64,000 nucleotides of DNA, taken from NCBI GenBank assembly GCA_964524025.1, contig CAZGBT010000003.1:18966-82965 (forward strand), in the 5' to 3' direction. The translations under genes and the position numbers were made by a program. Positions 42,401-50,600 of this stretch are shown one piece after another. Below the pieces are notes generated by a model. The model did not search any database. It saw only the letters and a program-made list of their open reading frames with translations, and was not told where the DNA came from. The stretch comes from CAZGBT01 sp964524025 (GTDB taxonomy: Archaea > Aenigmatarchaeota > Aenigmatarchaeia > CG10238-14 > EX4484-224). Every line of letters begins with the position of its first letter. Position 1 is the stretch's first letter.

Positions 42401-45238
42401 TAAACTCTTAGTTCCCTCTCCTATATCCTCCCAGTAGTACGTTAGATTAACTAAGTAAAAACCCGATCTTGTTAAGGCTGGTATCGTTAGGTTAGCAGAA
42501 AATGTACAACTATTATTTATTGAGATGTTTCCGCAGAATTTGTAAGTTAAATTGGCTTGCCAATTAGCTGGTAAATAGAGTTTAAAATAGGAATTGAAAG
42601 CAGTCACGTTTCCTATATTTGTCACATTTCCAAATAGCTCGAACCAGTCTGATTGATAAGCTGTTATTGTGGTTGAAGTATAATTTGTTGGGGTAAGGTT
42701 AAACTCTACTTTGGCACCAGAAACTGTTACGTTAAGATATAGCCAATCGTAACCATTATTGGAGGTTGTTACATTCAATATTCCGCTATAATTTCCTGGC
42801 GGATAGCCAGCTGGAATTGTAATGTTTATTTGAATAGATTGGACCTTTCCTCCTTCTAGGCTTGTTATATTTGGTATGAACTCGAACTGGAAATCTTCTA
42901 GGCCTATTACTGTAAATTTAATTCCTTCTATTGGGTCGTTACCAGTAGAATTTAGAGTAAAATTGCCTAAGATAGATTCTCTTCCTCGACCGACTATATT
43001 ATACACATGGGTCTCTGGTATGTGGAAAGAGGGATTAGAAGTTACAATAACGGTAAAATTGGAAGACGTTGAATTTGTTGAGTTATCTGTGTTCCTCCAT
43101 TTAGCTATTACAGTAACATTATAAGAACCAGATCTGGTTAAAGTTGGAATCGTTATGTTAAATGCCTTAATGCAATAACCGCTTATCGGTATTAATCCGC
43201 ATTCTTCAAAAGTAGAATTTGCTTGCCAATTATTTGGCAAAATTATCGTTACATTAACATCGTAAGCAGTTCCGTTCCATGTATTATAAACTTTTACTTT
43301 GAAATCGAACCAGTCTGATTGATAAGCTGTTATTGTGGTTGAAGTATAATTTGTTGGGGTAAGGTTAATAGCTAAATAGGTTACGTAATCGTCTGCAGAA
43401 AAAGTATCTTCTCCATCCCCCCAGTTACCGTCTCTCGAAGCATTACAGGTTAAAATATAAAGACCTGGCTCTGACGGTGCCTTAAAGGAATAAAGATAAG
43501 TCCCATTATTGTAATCTGTAACGTTCCCATTAGCATTTGTTTCATCGAAATAACAAACTATAGTACAATTAGGAAGAAGTGTGTCATTTCTGTAGTTCCT
43601 CACCTCTACACTTGCATTTATAGTCCTATTTATGAGACCATACTCGTTCAAGACTTTTACAAAAACGTTTAGCAAATTAGTGACGTTAAAAGATGTTGTA
43701 TTTTTTCCTAAAAAGGTTCCAGATGAATCATAAGCTCTCAAAGTTATATTCCAAATTCCTGTAGAATCGCTTTCATTTATTACAAAAGAACCAGTAAATA
43801 ACTTGTCTCCAGCCACTTGATCAACGCCTGTCCCGTTATCATAAAGCAATATCCAAAAATCATCAGATTTATCTGGAGTTCCTCTATCTATGGTTGCATT
43901 AAGATAAGCTGTTAAATTGTAAGGATCATATGTTATGTTAGCAAAAATTACTACCTCTTCCTTCCTGTTATATACAGGATATTCAGTATAAGGAATAAAA
44001 CTTACTGATAAGTATTCTGGATTAGATAGGATTTTCTTAAATGGTTGTCTGAAACCTTCTAAAATTTTATTCAAAAATTCGCTAACGGCGTCACCACCGC
44101 CGAAAGTCGAAAAGTAAACGCATGCTTTTTCAGAAATTTGCGTTATATAAATTGTATTCAAATGAATTCCTGTTCTTCCAGCCTCTGGAGAGTCTAAAGC
44201 ATAGAAATTAGTAGTACCAGTTTCATTAAGATTTATAACGCCCAAAACCTCTCCTCCAAAACCTCTTGAATAAGCGTAAGAGTATGGGTCTGAAGAATCG
44301 TAATATCTAATTATAACTTCTTCGCTTTTGAAAGTTCTATTAACGTCAAAAGCTAAAGCCCCTGCTTTAGTCGAATTTCTAGTAGCACTTCCGTTTAGCA
44401 ATTGTTCAATTAATATAAAACTACCATAAGCTTGGGGTCCGACTTTCTCGTAGAAATAATAAATTTTCTTTCCAGTTAATTCTCCACTTTTCTGATAAGG
44501 ATTTCCGAGGATTACTTCGTCACCATAAATTTCTATTTTTATTCTTACGGGCCCGCTAGTAATAATAAAAGATGATGCATTTATCGTAAAGTTGTAAGTT
44601 CCATTCGAGTATTCTATGTATTCAGCAGTTCTTTCATTAGAAGGTATGTCCTTAAAAACTGTACTAAGTCCATAATCCTGAACTTGATATATTCCTGTTG
44701 TATAATCTCCTCTTGATAAATCTATGAAATACATAAAGTAAGATGTATTAACTCTAATTTCATCACCTACTACCGCATAAGAAAGTTGGGTTGAATAATT
44801 TGCTTGCTCCTTCTGACCATTCTCTAAAATATCAAAATAAACATAAAAGATTCTTTTCTGATTTAAAGGAGTCGTTCCGTTTGCTATGAAGATTAGAGTT
44901 CCATAAGCATTAGATGTAGCGTTAAAATTATCTGCTTTTTCAAATTGATAAGGAATTTCGTAAAGAAACTCGCCAGAAGTTATGTTGTATTCTATAACTC
45001 TAATAGAATTTTCGTCAAAAGTACCGCTCATACCGAGTTGCTCTATAAGTTTTGTAAAGTTTATATCTGTTTCTATAGGCCAATTAGTTCTTTCCACCCC
45101 TGTTGAATTAACCTCTATTCTTACTCTAAAATACCAGCTTGTATTCCACCATTCATAAGTTACTCCACTCACAGGAATAGCTAAAAATGTTAGAACTATA
45201 GGAATTAAAAATATTGCTATTTCTTTTTTAATTTCCAT
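39482..45238 (-). CDS. 1918-aa modular surface protein with C-terminal anchor and cytoplasmic tail
   Basis: A signal peptide (IAIFLIPIVLTFLAIPVSG) precedes an N-terminal domain beginning WWNTSWYFRVRIEVN (DUF2341-like in style). Many Ig-like/NEW3 beta-sandwich repeats with numerous N-glycosylation sequons follow, then a proline-rich hinge APPPAPPAVPPVA (~1605-1620). Next come another NEW3 domain and a helix pair, a membrane segment LWLIILLISIAVVLIFVVFF (~1817-1840), and a basic coiled cytoplasmic tail ending YREGLISARAYEELRRKLRK, a SHOCT-like motif. It is translated 22 nt into the upstream winged-helix gene, which may regulate it. Two near-identical domains are a 666-bp duplication. It is likely a large adhesin or cell-wall anchor. 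Confidence 0.78.
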   Translation of the reverse strand: MEIKKEIAIFLIPIVLTFLAIPVSGVTYEWWNTSWYFRVRIEVNSTGVERTNWPIETDINFTKLIEQLGMSGTFDENSIRVIEYNITSGEFLYEIPYQFEKADNFNATSNAYGTLIFIANGTTPLNQKRIFYVYFDILENGQKEQANYSTQLSYAVVGDEIRVNTSYFMYFIDLSRGDYTTGIYQVQDYGLSTVFKDIPSNERTAEYIEYSNGTYNFTINASSFIITSGPVRIKIEIYGDEVILGNPYQKSGELTGKKIYYFYEKVGPQAYGSFILIEQLLNGSATRNSTKAGALAFDVNRTFKSEEVIIRYYDSSDPYSYAYSRGFGGEVLGVINLNETGTTNFYALDSPEAGRTGIHLNTIYITQISEKACVYFSTFGGGDAVSEFLNKILEGFRQPFKKILSNPEYLSVSFIPYTEYPVYNRKEEVVIFANITYDPYNLTAYLNATIDRGTPDKSDDFWILLYDNGTGVDQVAGDKLFTGSFVINESDSTGIWNITLRAYDSSGTFLGKNTTSFNVTNLLNVFVKVLNEYGLINRTINASVEVRNYRNDTLLPNCTIVCYFDETNANGNVTDYNNGTYLYSFKAPSEPGLYILTCNASRDGNWGDGEDTFSADDYVTYLAINLTPTNYTSTTITAYQSDWFDFKVKVYNTWNGTAYDVNVTIILPNNWQANSTFEECGLIPISGYCIKAFNITIPTLTRSGSYNVTVIAKWRNTDNSTNSTSSNFTVIVTSNPSFHIPETHVYNIVGRGRESILGNFTLNSTGNDPIEGIKFTVIGLEDFQFEFIPNITSLEGGKVQSIQINITIPAGYPPGNYSGILNVTTSNNGYDWLYLNVTVSGAKVEFNLTPTNYTSTTITAYQSDWFELFGNVTNIGNVTAFNSYFKLYLPANWQANLTYKFCGNISINNSCTFSANLTIPALTRSGFYLVNLTYYWEDIGEGTKSLTRSVNVTITSNPSFYIPENYVYNQVEQNKESILGNFTLNSTGNDPIEGIKFTVIGLEDFQFEFIPNITSLEGGKVQSIQINITIPAGYPPGNYSGILNVTTSNNGYDWLYLNVTVLTNKTWTMHPTHCEANFTVPEGLMCVVRVNNTGNLPINFTITPREGNKTWVNVTNFTLNPQESYVFGVYYNVTGAELKFYNSTFKVDALDIDASPDFMLLTTVINPYVGPLINVSVFPGKIEQTGHIDIYANITDRSGYGIEWVRINVTRPNGTIDSLNMTLVEQYDDKHSLWYIQYPGTKGDTSLRGIYEIIVYSKDKVGITTQSESKFYVYAKLVVFLSTYQEEYPPGSDGRFFYRVFDYTDNPLGNVSVTIKIYDSLQNLTYESNFTTNEEGYINPLPSFRITSDAPLGNYTLIAFSSYWDNIVNHSSNSEDLYVFKVSGTAKVSLESLYVDVETTVVWYPNNVMKFSIIVYNISGLPVDPEQLNLTVKDPAGNLYLFATIDEMDRVATGYYIYKYAMPSDTPTGAYTAYVTAYQDGKFTQRVAMFRVSAGGPYDVRIKLLEKEVSPGETLPFEIYIENQGEVSQDVDLEYWVEGANDTWYYASEAIYMPALSNKTLLRSVYIFSDQPLGTYYLKVKLTYDPVKPPILKWESFRVVTKVPVPVAPPPAPPAVPPVARLIIWRFPSEISIEGGWTRYIIFYLNNTGSVVLHKIELAILGAPANWFTFIPSKIELLEPGKSIEIRLKISPPKVNYSKFYNASLLVISNETTTKKSFKFNLFKSREELLAYEIAKLEKRLKELINQTDYKEKLGYDVSAVRSIIEEIKTQIKVAKDYLKRKKFDECAATLIVISNLIDRGFYLLSIAPKIKVITVPAPPLWLIILLISIAVVLIFVVFFAVKWKHKLIEFEEKIRPRIEELRKIRVARMPEEVRKERERLERVLRVLEREYREGLISARAYEELRRKLRKRLEELTV
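42056..42314 (+). repeat. 259-bp exact direct repeat, copy 1
   Basis: It is identical over all 259 bases to 42722-42980, and both lie in the 1918-aa surface protein gene 666 bp (222 codons) apart. It encodes a NEW3-type domain. Confidence 0.95.
42722..42980 (+). repeat. 259-bp exact direct repeat, copy 2
   Basis: This is the partner of 42056-42314. The same 666-bp offset also links the 64-bp identical blocks at 42639-42702 and 43305-43368, so a whole 222-codon domain pair was duplicated or homogenised recently. Confidence 0.95.
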
Positions 45239-45432
45239 ACTATCTTCCTCCCAATACCTCGTTTCGTTTTCTCGACGCTTTCTTCTACTAGGTCTAAAGC
45301 TTTTAGCTTATAGCAATAAAACCTTGCTGTTGCCCACGAAACTTTAAGCTTCTTCGCTATTTGGTAAGTAGAAAGAGGCGATGCTCTAAGAAATTCGATT
45401 ATTTTTCTTTCGATTCCAGAAATTTTTGACAC
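45217..45432 (-). CDS. Winged-helix regulator upstream of the surface protein
   Basis: This 71-aa protein is a MarR/ArsR-style small winged helix: IIEFLRASPLSTYQIAKKLKVSWATARFYCYKLKALDLV followed by a basic wing KTKRGIGRKIVWKL. It starts at GTG 45432. It overlaps the surface protein gene by 22 nt, so both are one transcription unit. The divergent ROK kinase shares its promoter region, in which several palindromic half-sites lie, making an autoregulator likely. Confidence 0.8.
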   Translation of the reverse strand: MSKISGIERKIIEFLRASPLSTYQIAKKLKVSWATARFYCYKLKALDLVEESVEKTKRGIGRKIVWKLKKK

Positions 45433-45440
45433 ATTTTATA

Positions 45441-45495
45441 TTAATATATCAATAGATTAATACATTGATATAGTGAGATATTGATATCTCAATAT
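45441..45495. promoter_or_regulatory. Palindrome-rich divergent promoter/operator
   Basis: The segment between the regulator and the kinase contains ATATCAAT (45446-45453), ATTGATAT (45464-45471 and 45480-45487), the palindrome GAGATATTGATATCTC, and three ATTAATA elements. They overlap the kinase start and the likely TATA boxes, as expected for an operator bound by the adjacent winged-helix protein. Confidence 0.5.
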
Positions 45496-46371
45496 ATTAA
45501 TACAAAAGCCGTTATAGATATAGGAGCTACTTACATAAGATTCGGCAAAGGGGAAGAGAATGGGACTTTTTTACTCAAAAAGAAAGTTAAAACAGAGAAA
45601 AGAAGCGTAAGAAATTTTTTAGAACAACTAAAGAAAATTTGCGAATTCTTGGGCTCTAAGGAAATTTGCATAGCAAGCGTTGGGCCTTTAAGAAACGGCT
45701 GTATAGTAAATTCGCCCAATCTTTTTCCAAAAAAGAAAATTAGGATAAAGCATTATCTTAAAAAATTTAGCTTTAAGATCAAATTAGTAAACGATTGCAA
45801 CGCTGGAGTTCTTGCAGAAAAATTTTATGGAAAAGGTAAAAACTACGAAAATTTGGTCTTTATAAGTTTTGGAAGCGGGATAGGCTGCGGGGCTATTATT
45901 AACAACAAGCTGATTTTAGGAAAAGATGGAAATGCGTGTGAAGCGGGGCATATGGTAATAGATAAAGATTTTACTTTAAGATGCCATTGTGGCGGTTACG
46001 GGCATTGGGAAGCTTATTGTGGAGGGGATTCTTTGCCAAGATTCTTTAAAATCTGGTCAAAAAAGAAGAAAAAATTTGAAGCTAAAGAAATATTTGATTC
46101 AGCCAAAAATGGAAGAAAACCATTCATCGATTTTATCAAAATTATAGGGAAATTTAATGCAATAGGAATAGCCAATTTAGTAAATTTATTTGACCCAGAA
46201 ATTTTGATAATAGGAGGGAGTTTGGCTTTAAAAAATAAATGGTTCTTTAAAAAATTCGTTTTTCCAGAAATTAAGAAATATTCCATCAATAGGTTACCAA
46301 TAATTTCTTTTACAAAACTAGGAGAATGGATTTGCTTAAAAGGTGCTTTAGCTTACAGCTTTAAGTTTTAG
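45481..46371 (+). CDS. ROK-family sugar kinase (glucokinase-like)
   Basis: This 296-aa protein has the ATP/phosphate motif VIDIGATYIRFG, the catalytic aspartate in VNDCNAGVLAE, FGSGIGCGAI, and the ROK zinc motif GHMV...LRCHCGGYGHWEAYCGG. It probably makes glucose 6-phosphate, feeding the cupin isomerase of the glycogen cluster. The start is TTG at 45481 (no ATG or GTG in frame close by), and that codon lies inside a regulatory palindrome. It stands alone on the plus strand, converging with the coiled-coil gene (11-nt overlap). Confidence 0.85.
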   Translation: MISQYINTKAVIDIGATYIRFGKGEENGTFLLKKKVKTEKRSVRNFLEQLKKICEFLGSKEICIASVGPLRNGCIVNSPNLFPKKKIRIKHYLKKFSFKIKLVNDCNAGVLAEKFYGKGKNYENLVFISFGSGIGCGAIINNKLILGKDGNACEAGHMVIDKDFTLRCHCGGYGHWEAYCGGDSLPRFFKIWSKKKKKFEAKEIFDSAKNGRKPFIDFIKIIGKFNAIGIANLVNLFDPEILIIGGSLALKNKWFFKKFVFPEIKKYSINRLPIISFTKLGEWICLKGALAYSFKF

Positions 46372-47605
46372 AAAGAGAGCTTATAGCTCTTTTATAAAGT
46401 TCTTCGCTTATCAAACCCCTTTTAAGCAACTCATCGAGTTTCTTTTTTAGAGGCGATTCTGTTTTTATTTCTTTCTTTATCTTTTTTATAGGCGTTTTTT
46501 CCTCTAATTCTTTTAGCTTCCTTAAATTGGCTTCTTTAATTTTTAAGTATTCCTCCTCAGGAATTCTTCCTTCCTTAAATTCCTCTTCAACTGACCTTAA
46601 TAGTTCATATATCGATTCCTTTTCCTCAGAAACTTCTTTCCTTATAGATTTTTCTAGTTCAGCAACTTGAGATTCCAAAGTCCCTATAGTATCTCTCAAA
46701 GCTCCAAATTCTTTCATAGTAACGAATTCACTAGCCCTCATTATCAAGTCGTCAACATTCTTCCTTAAATCTAGCAAATCGCTTTGAAACATATCTATTT
46801 TACTTTTTATTATATCAAACTCGTCTAGTCTCCTTTTGAATTCCATATAAATTCTCTCAACCTTCTCAGAGAGTTTTTGAATTTTTCTACTTCTTTCCTC
46901 TATTTCTCTAAGCTTTTCCCCTAATACTTTATTCATTTGAAGCAAGTTCTCGATATTTCCAAAAACTTTTATTATATTACGAAGCTCTTTAGAAATTTTT
47001 AAGGCATCGCTTGCCATGAAACTTGCTTTCTCTATTTTCATTTCGAGAGAAGATATTTGAGTTTTTAATCTTTCTATTTGCTTCATAAACCTTGTAGGTT
47101 CAACTTCTTTTACTATATCCAAAATCCTTTCTATATCACTTTCAAATTTTCTTATCAAAGTCTCCCTTTGAAAAACTATGGATCTCAATTCACCAATACT
47201 TTCTGCCAATCTATGTATCCTTTCATCTGTTGCTTTTTTTGCCTCTCTAAAAGCTTCGAGCAATGTTTTTATCTTCTCCAATTCTAACAAGAATTTTTCG
47301 TCAAAGACTTTTGCAGCCATAGGATAAATCGGTTGAACTGGCTGAGGCTTGGGTAAAGCCTTTTCCTCTTTTGTTTCTTTTACTTCCTCTTTTTTCTTTG
47401 GTTTAAAAAGATTCATTAGCTTATCCATTTTTTGCTTAATGCTTTCTAACTTAGAGATATTTTTTTCCCTTACTTCTTTATAGGTGGCTTCGGAAATTAT
47501 GCCTTTTTTATAAGTTTCTTCCAAAGAAGCTATCAACTCCTCAATCTCTCTCTTTTCTTGCTCAAGTCTTTTGAGCACATCAACAGGTTTTTTCTTTCTT
47601 CCCAC
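46361..47605 (-). CDS. Coiled-coil protein with three SHOCT-like motifs
   Basis: This 414-aa cytoplasmic protein has coiled coil for most of its length, plus a proline/lysine linker (ALPKPQPVQPIYP). It contains three copies of a short helical pattern, YKKGIISEATYKEV near the N-terminus, FKEGRIPEEEYLKI near 355 and LLKRGLISEELYKRA at the end, all following the SHOCT consensus (hydrophobic-x-x-G-x-I-s-x-x-x-Y). SHOCT domains are short C-terminal oligomerisation modules. It begins 31 nt after the stop of the giant surface protein-ATPase gene and is probably cotranscribed with it. The 1918-aa surface protein ends in the same motif, suggesting the two interact. Confidence 0.75.
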   Translation of the reverse strand: MGRKKKPVDVLKRLEQEKREIEELIASLEETYKKGIISEATYKEVREKNISKLESIKQKMDKLMNLFKPKKKEEVKETKEEKALPKPQPVQPIYPMAAKVFDEKFLLELEKIKTLLEAFREAKKATDERIHRLAESIGELRSIVFQRETLIRKFESDIERILDIVKEVEPTRFMKQIERLKTQISSLEMKIEKASFMASDALKISKELRNIIKVFGNIENLLQMNKVLGEKLREIEERSRKIQKLSEKVERIYMEFKRRLDEFDIIKSKIDMFQSDLLDLRKNVDDLIMRASEFVTMKEFGALRDTIGTLESQVAELEKSIRKEVSEEKESIYELLRSVEEEFKEGRIPEEEYLKIKEANLRKLKELEEKTPIKKIKKEIKTESPLKKKLDELLKRGLISEELYKRAISSLSKT

Positions 47606-47636
47606 ATTATATTATTCTCGCTGGGTAAGATTAAGG

Positions 47637-50600
47637 CTAGATTCCTCCATATCTCCTTAAACTTGCCATTAAAGATTCAAGATAGGTTTCCACCATCTTA
47701 AACATTCCTTGCTTCAACTTATCTCTAGCCAATTTTGCCTCTACCTCTATATCATGAACGTCAATTCCAGCTGCTTTCAATTCTTCTATCCTTGCTTCTA
47801 TTTTACTTAACTCTTCATCTAGTTTCTTATACTGCTTTAGTTCTTTATCGGTAAGAGCAAATGTTGAATGCAGGAGCGGTCTAAACGTTACGAACCATGG
47901 TTTACCATCATTATATTCTGAATTCTGAACCATTCCTGTTCCAACTACTAGCTTAACAACTTTGGAAGCATATTCTCTCCCATACTTCATTTTCACCCTG
48001 TTTATATCACCTTCGTACCTAGTTCTTAGCTGAATTTCTGTAGCTATGTTAGCCCTTATAGCTCCTTTGAAATCAAGCAATACTTGCGATATCAAGAACA
48101 AACCAATTCCCCACTTTCTGAATTCTCTTGCACCCCTTTCTAAAGCTATATAGCCTCCTTTACCCCCATATTTTGGTAAGGTTCTATGAACTTCGTCGTA
48201 AACTAGCAAAAGTTTAAGTTCTTTTGATTCAGGCGGTCTCATAGCAAATACAGCGTCTATGCTTCTTCTAATGAATCTGTCTAATTCTGCTGGTTTGAGC
48301 TTGTTCATTACAAAAACTGTAATTTCTCCTGGAACCATATACTTCTTTAAATCGATTGGCATATCTGGGTCTTCTACAACTATTATATTCGTCTTAAATC
48401 CTCTAGCATCTTCTGGTTTCAAACCAAACTTTGGATACAATTCTAGCATGTGAGGATCTTTAGATGGCCTTATAAATCCTGTCCATTGGGCTGTTGGATC
48501 AAATACTATTACAGGAATTCCTCTCTTTAACAATTCTTCTGCAACAACCATTGCACTTACAGTTTTTCCAGAGCCTGTGCCTCCGGCTGCTAGAGTATGC
48601 ATTATCAATTGTCTTGTATCGAAATAAGCTTTTACGTCTGTTTCAGCAATTTTACCAACTTCTATTGCGTATTTGCCTGGTCTTGGTAGTTTCTTAAAAT
48701 CGATCGGCAAAATGTATTTCTTCTTTTTAACCCTTCTTAACTGCAACAATCCATACAAGCGTATTCCTCCATAGGCTGCTGGAATTCCTAGCATTCCGAT
48801 TAGATAAGTCCATGGACTTAGCAGAATACTTCTAAGTATCTTTAATGCAACCGGTATTTCTAAAACTTCGAAGGTATCGGCTGCTATCGCTTTTTTCTTC
48901 CCATACCAATAAGTTGCAGTAACCTCAAGAACGTATTTCTCATTAGGCTTTATAGTAGCTGGCAATTGGACTTTCCTTATGAATGACTTTATTTGCTCTA
49001 TAGCTATGGTTTCTGTGCTTCTCCAGTATATCTCTTCAGTTTTTAGGTTCTTGATCGTATAATTGAGAACTATATCCTCTATGGTAGGTGTAGGTCCTAA
49101 GTTTATGACAGTAACTCTGAACTTTAGAGTTTCGTTCGGCTCTATTTGTTTAGTTAAAACTTCGACTTTAACATCTAGCAGCGGTTCTGGTGGAACTTCT
49201 ATTTTCAAAGTTACAGGTATCCTATGAACCTTCTCTCCAATCTTTACAACTAAATCTCCTGTATAAATGCCTGGAGTAGCTTCAGCTGGGGCGAATAGTT
49301 TAATTTTGATTACTTCTGTAGAAGTTGGTGGTATATCTATTTCTGTCTTCTCTAAATCAACAAACTCCCATACAGGACCTTCAACGCTTATAGATGCGTG
49401 GAGAGGCGTATCTAGGTTATTTGTTAGTTCTACCGAATGGATTTCATGCTCATTCGGTTTTAAAGTTACAAAGACTAAAGTAGTTTTGATTACAAACGGT
49501 ACTCTAGCAGGTACACCTGGCACTGCTGGGGCAACGACAGCTGGTGGCGGCGCCGGCGGTGCTGGTCTTGGGGGTCTTGGGATTGGAACTCCTGGAGGTG
49601 CTGGTGGACAATCTTCTGGACAAACAGCCGAAGATTCTCCATACTGCATTTCACATATCTTATTCCCGCAGATATACTGAGCTAATGCAAAAGCTCCTCT
49701 TAACGAGACATTTGCACTTACCTTATAGTCTAATTTATTAACAACACTCGGTAGTCTTGTCCAAGTACCATTACATTCTGTGTAAGGAATCCAATTGTTA
49801 CATTGGTATATACCAAGGTTATCTATGCTTATATCGCTTCTATCTTTCCATGCCGAATAATCAAAACTTAAGATCGCAGATGAATAATTGAGAATCGAAT
49901 CTATTCTTAGAGCTTTCAAAATAGGTCCTCTACCAACTTTCGAAATCGGAATTATACCAAAAATTATTGGATTATAAAGGTCTGTCTTTATATCAACATG
50001 ATAAAGCTTGATAGTTTCGTTAAGCAAATAAACCCTCATATCGTACGGCTTAGCATCTATGGTAATGTTATAATAACCATCTCTGCTTAGATCAGAAGTT
50101 ACTGAATATAGTAACTCGTCACTTCCAACAGAGTAAAATTCAAATGTAACTAGTAATGGTGGTTTTGGTTCAAATTGTTCCTCGTCTCTTGCGTAACCTG
50201 AGAAGTAGACTAATGGGAATATACCGAAAGTAGCTGAAGTTTGGTTACAATTATCGCTTTTATCGCATGCATAAACTGTTAAAGTGTGGAAACCTAGTTG
50301 GGAAGTATTTGAGAATACAAGCTCATACATATAAGTATCTCTATAAACTCCTATGAGATTTAAGCTAAAGGTTTGAGTTGAATTGTCTGGATACTTTATT
50401 CTTGCCATTGCATAGCCGACTCCTCCAGCATCTGTTATGTTTATAGGTATTTTAACAGTTGTATTAACCCTGACTTTTCCTGGCACAAATATCTCAATTA
50501 TTGGCGGGGTAGTATCATAGTATATTATAGCTTTCCTTTCTACGTCAGCTTTCTGGATGTTCTTATTTGTATAATTAGCTTGAACGTAAAGATCGTAACC

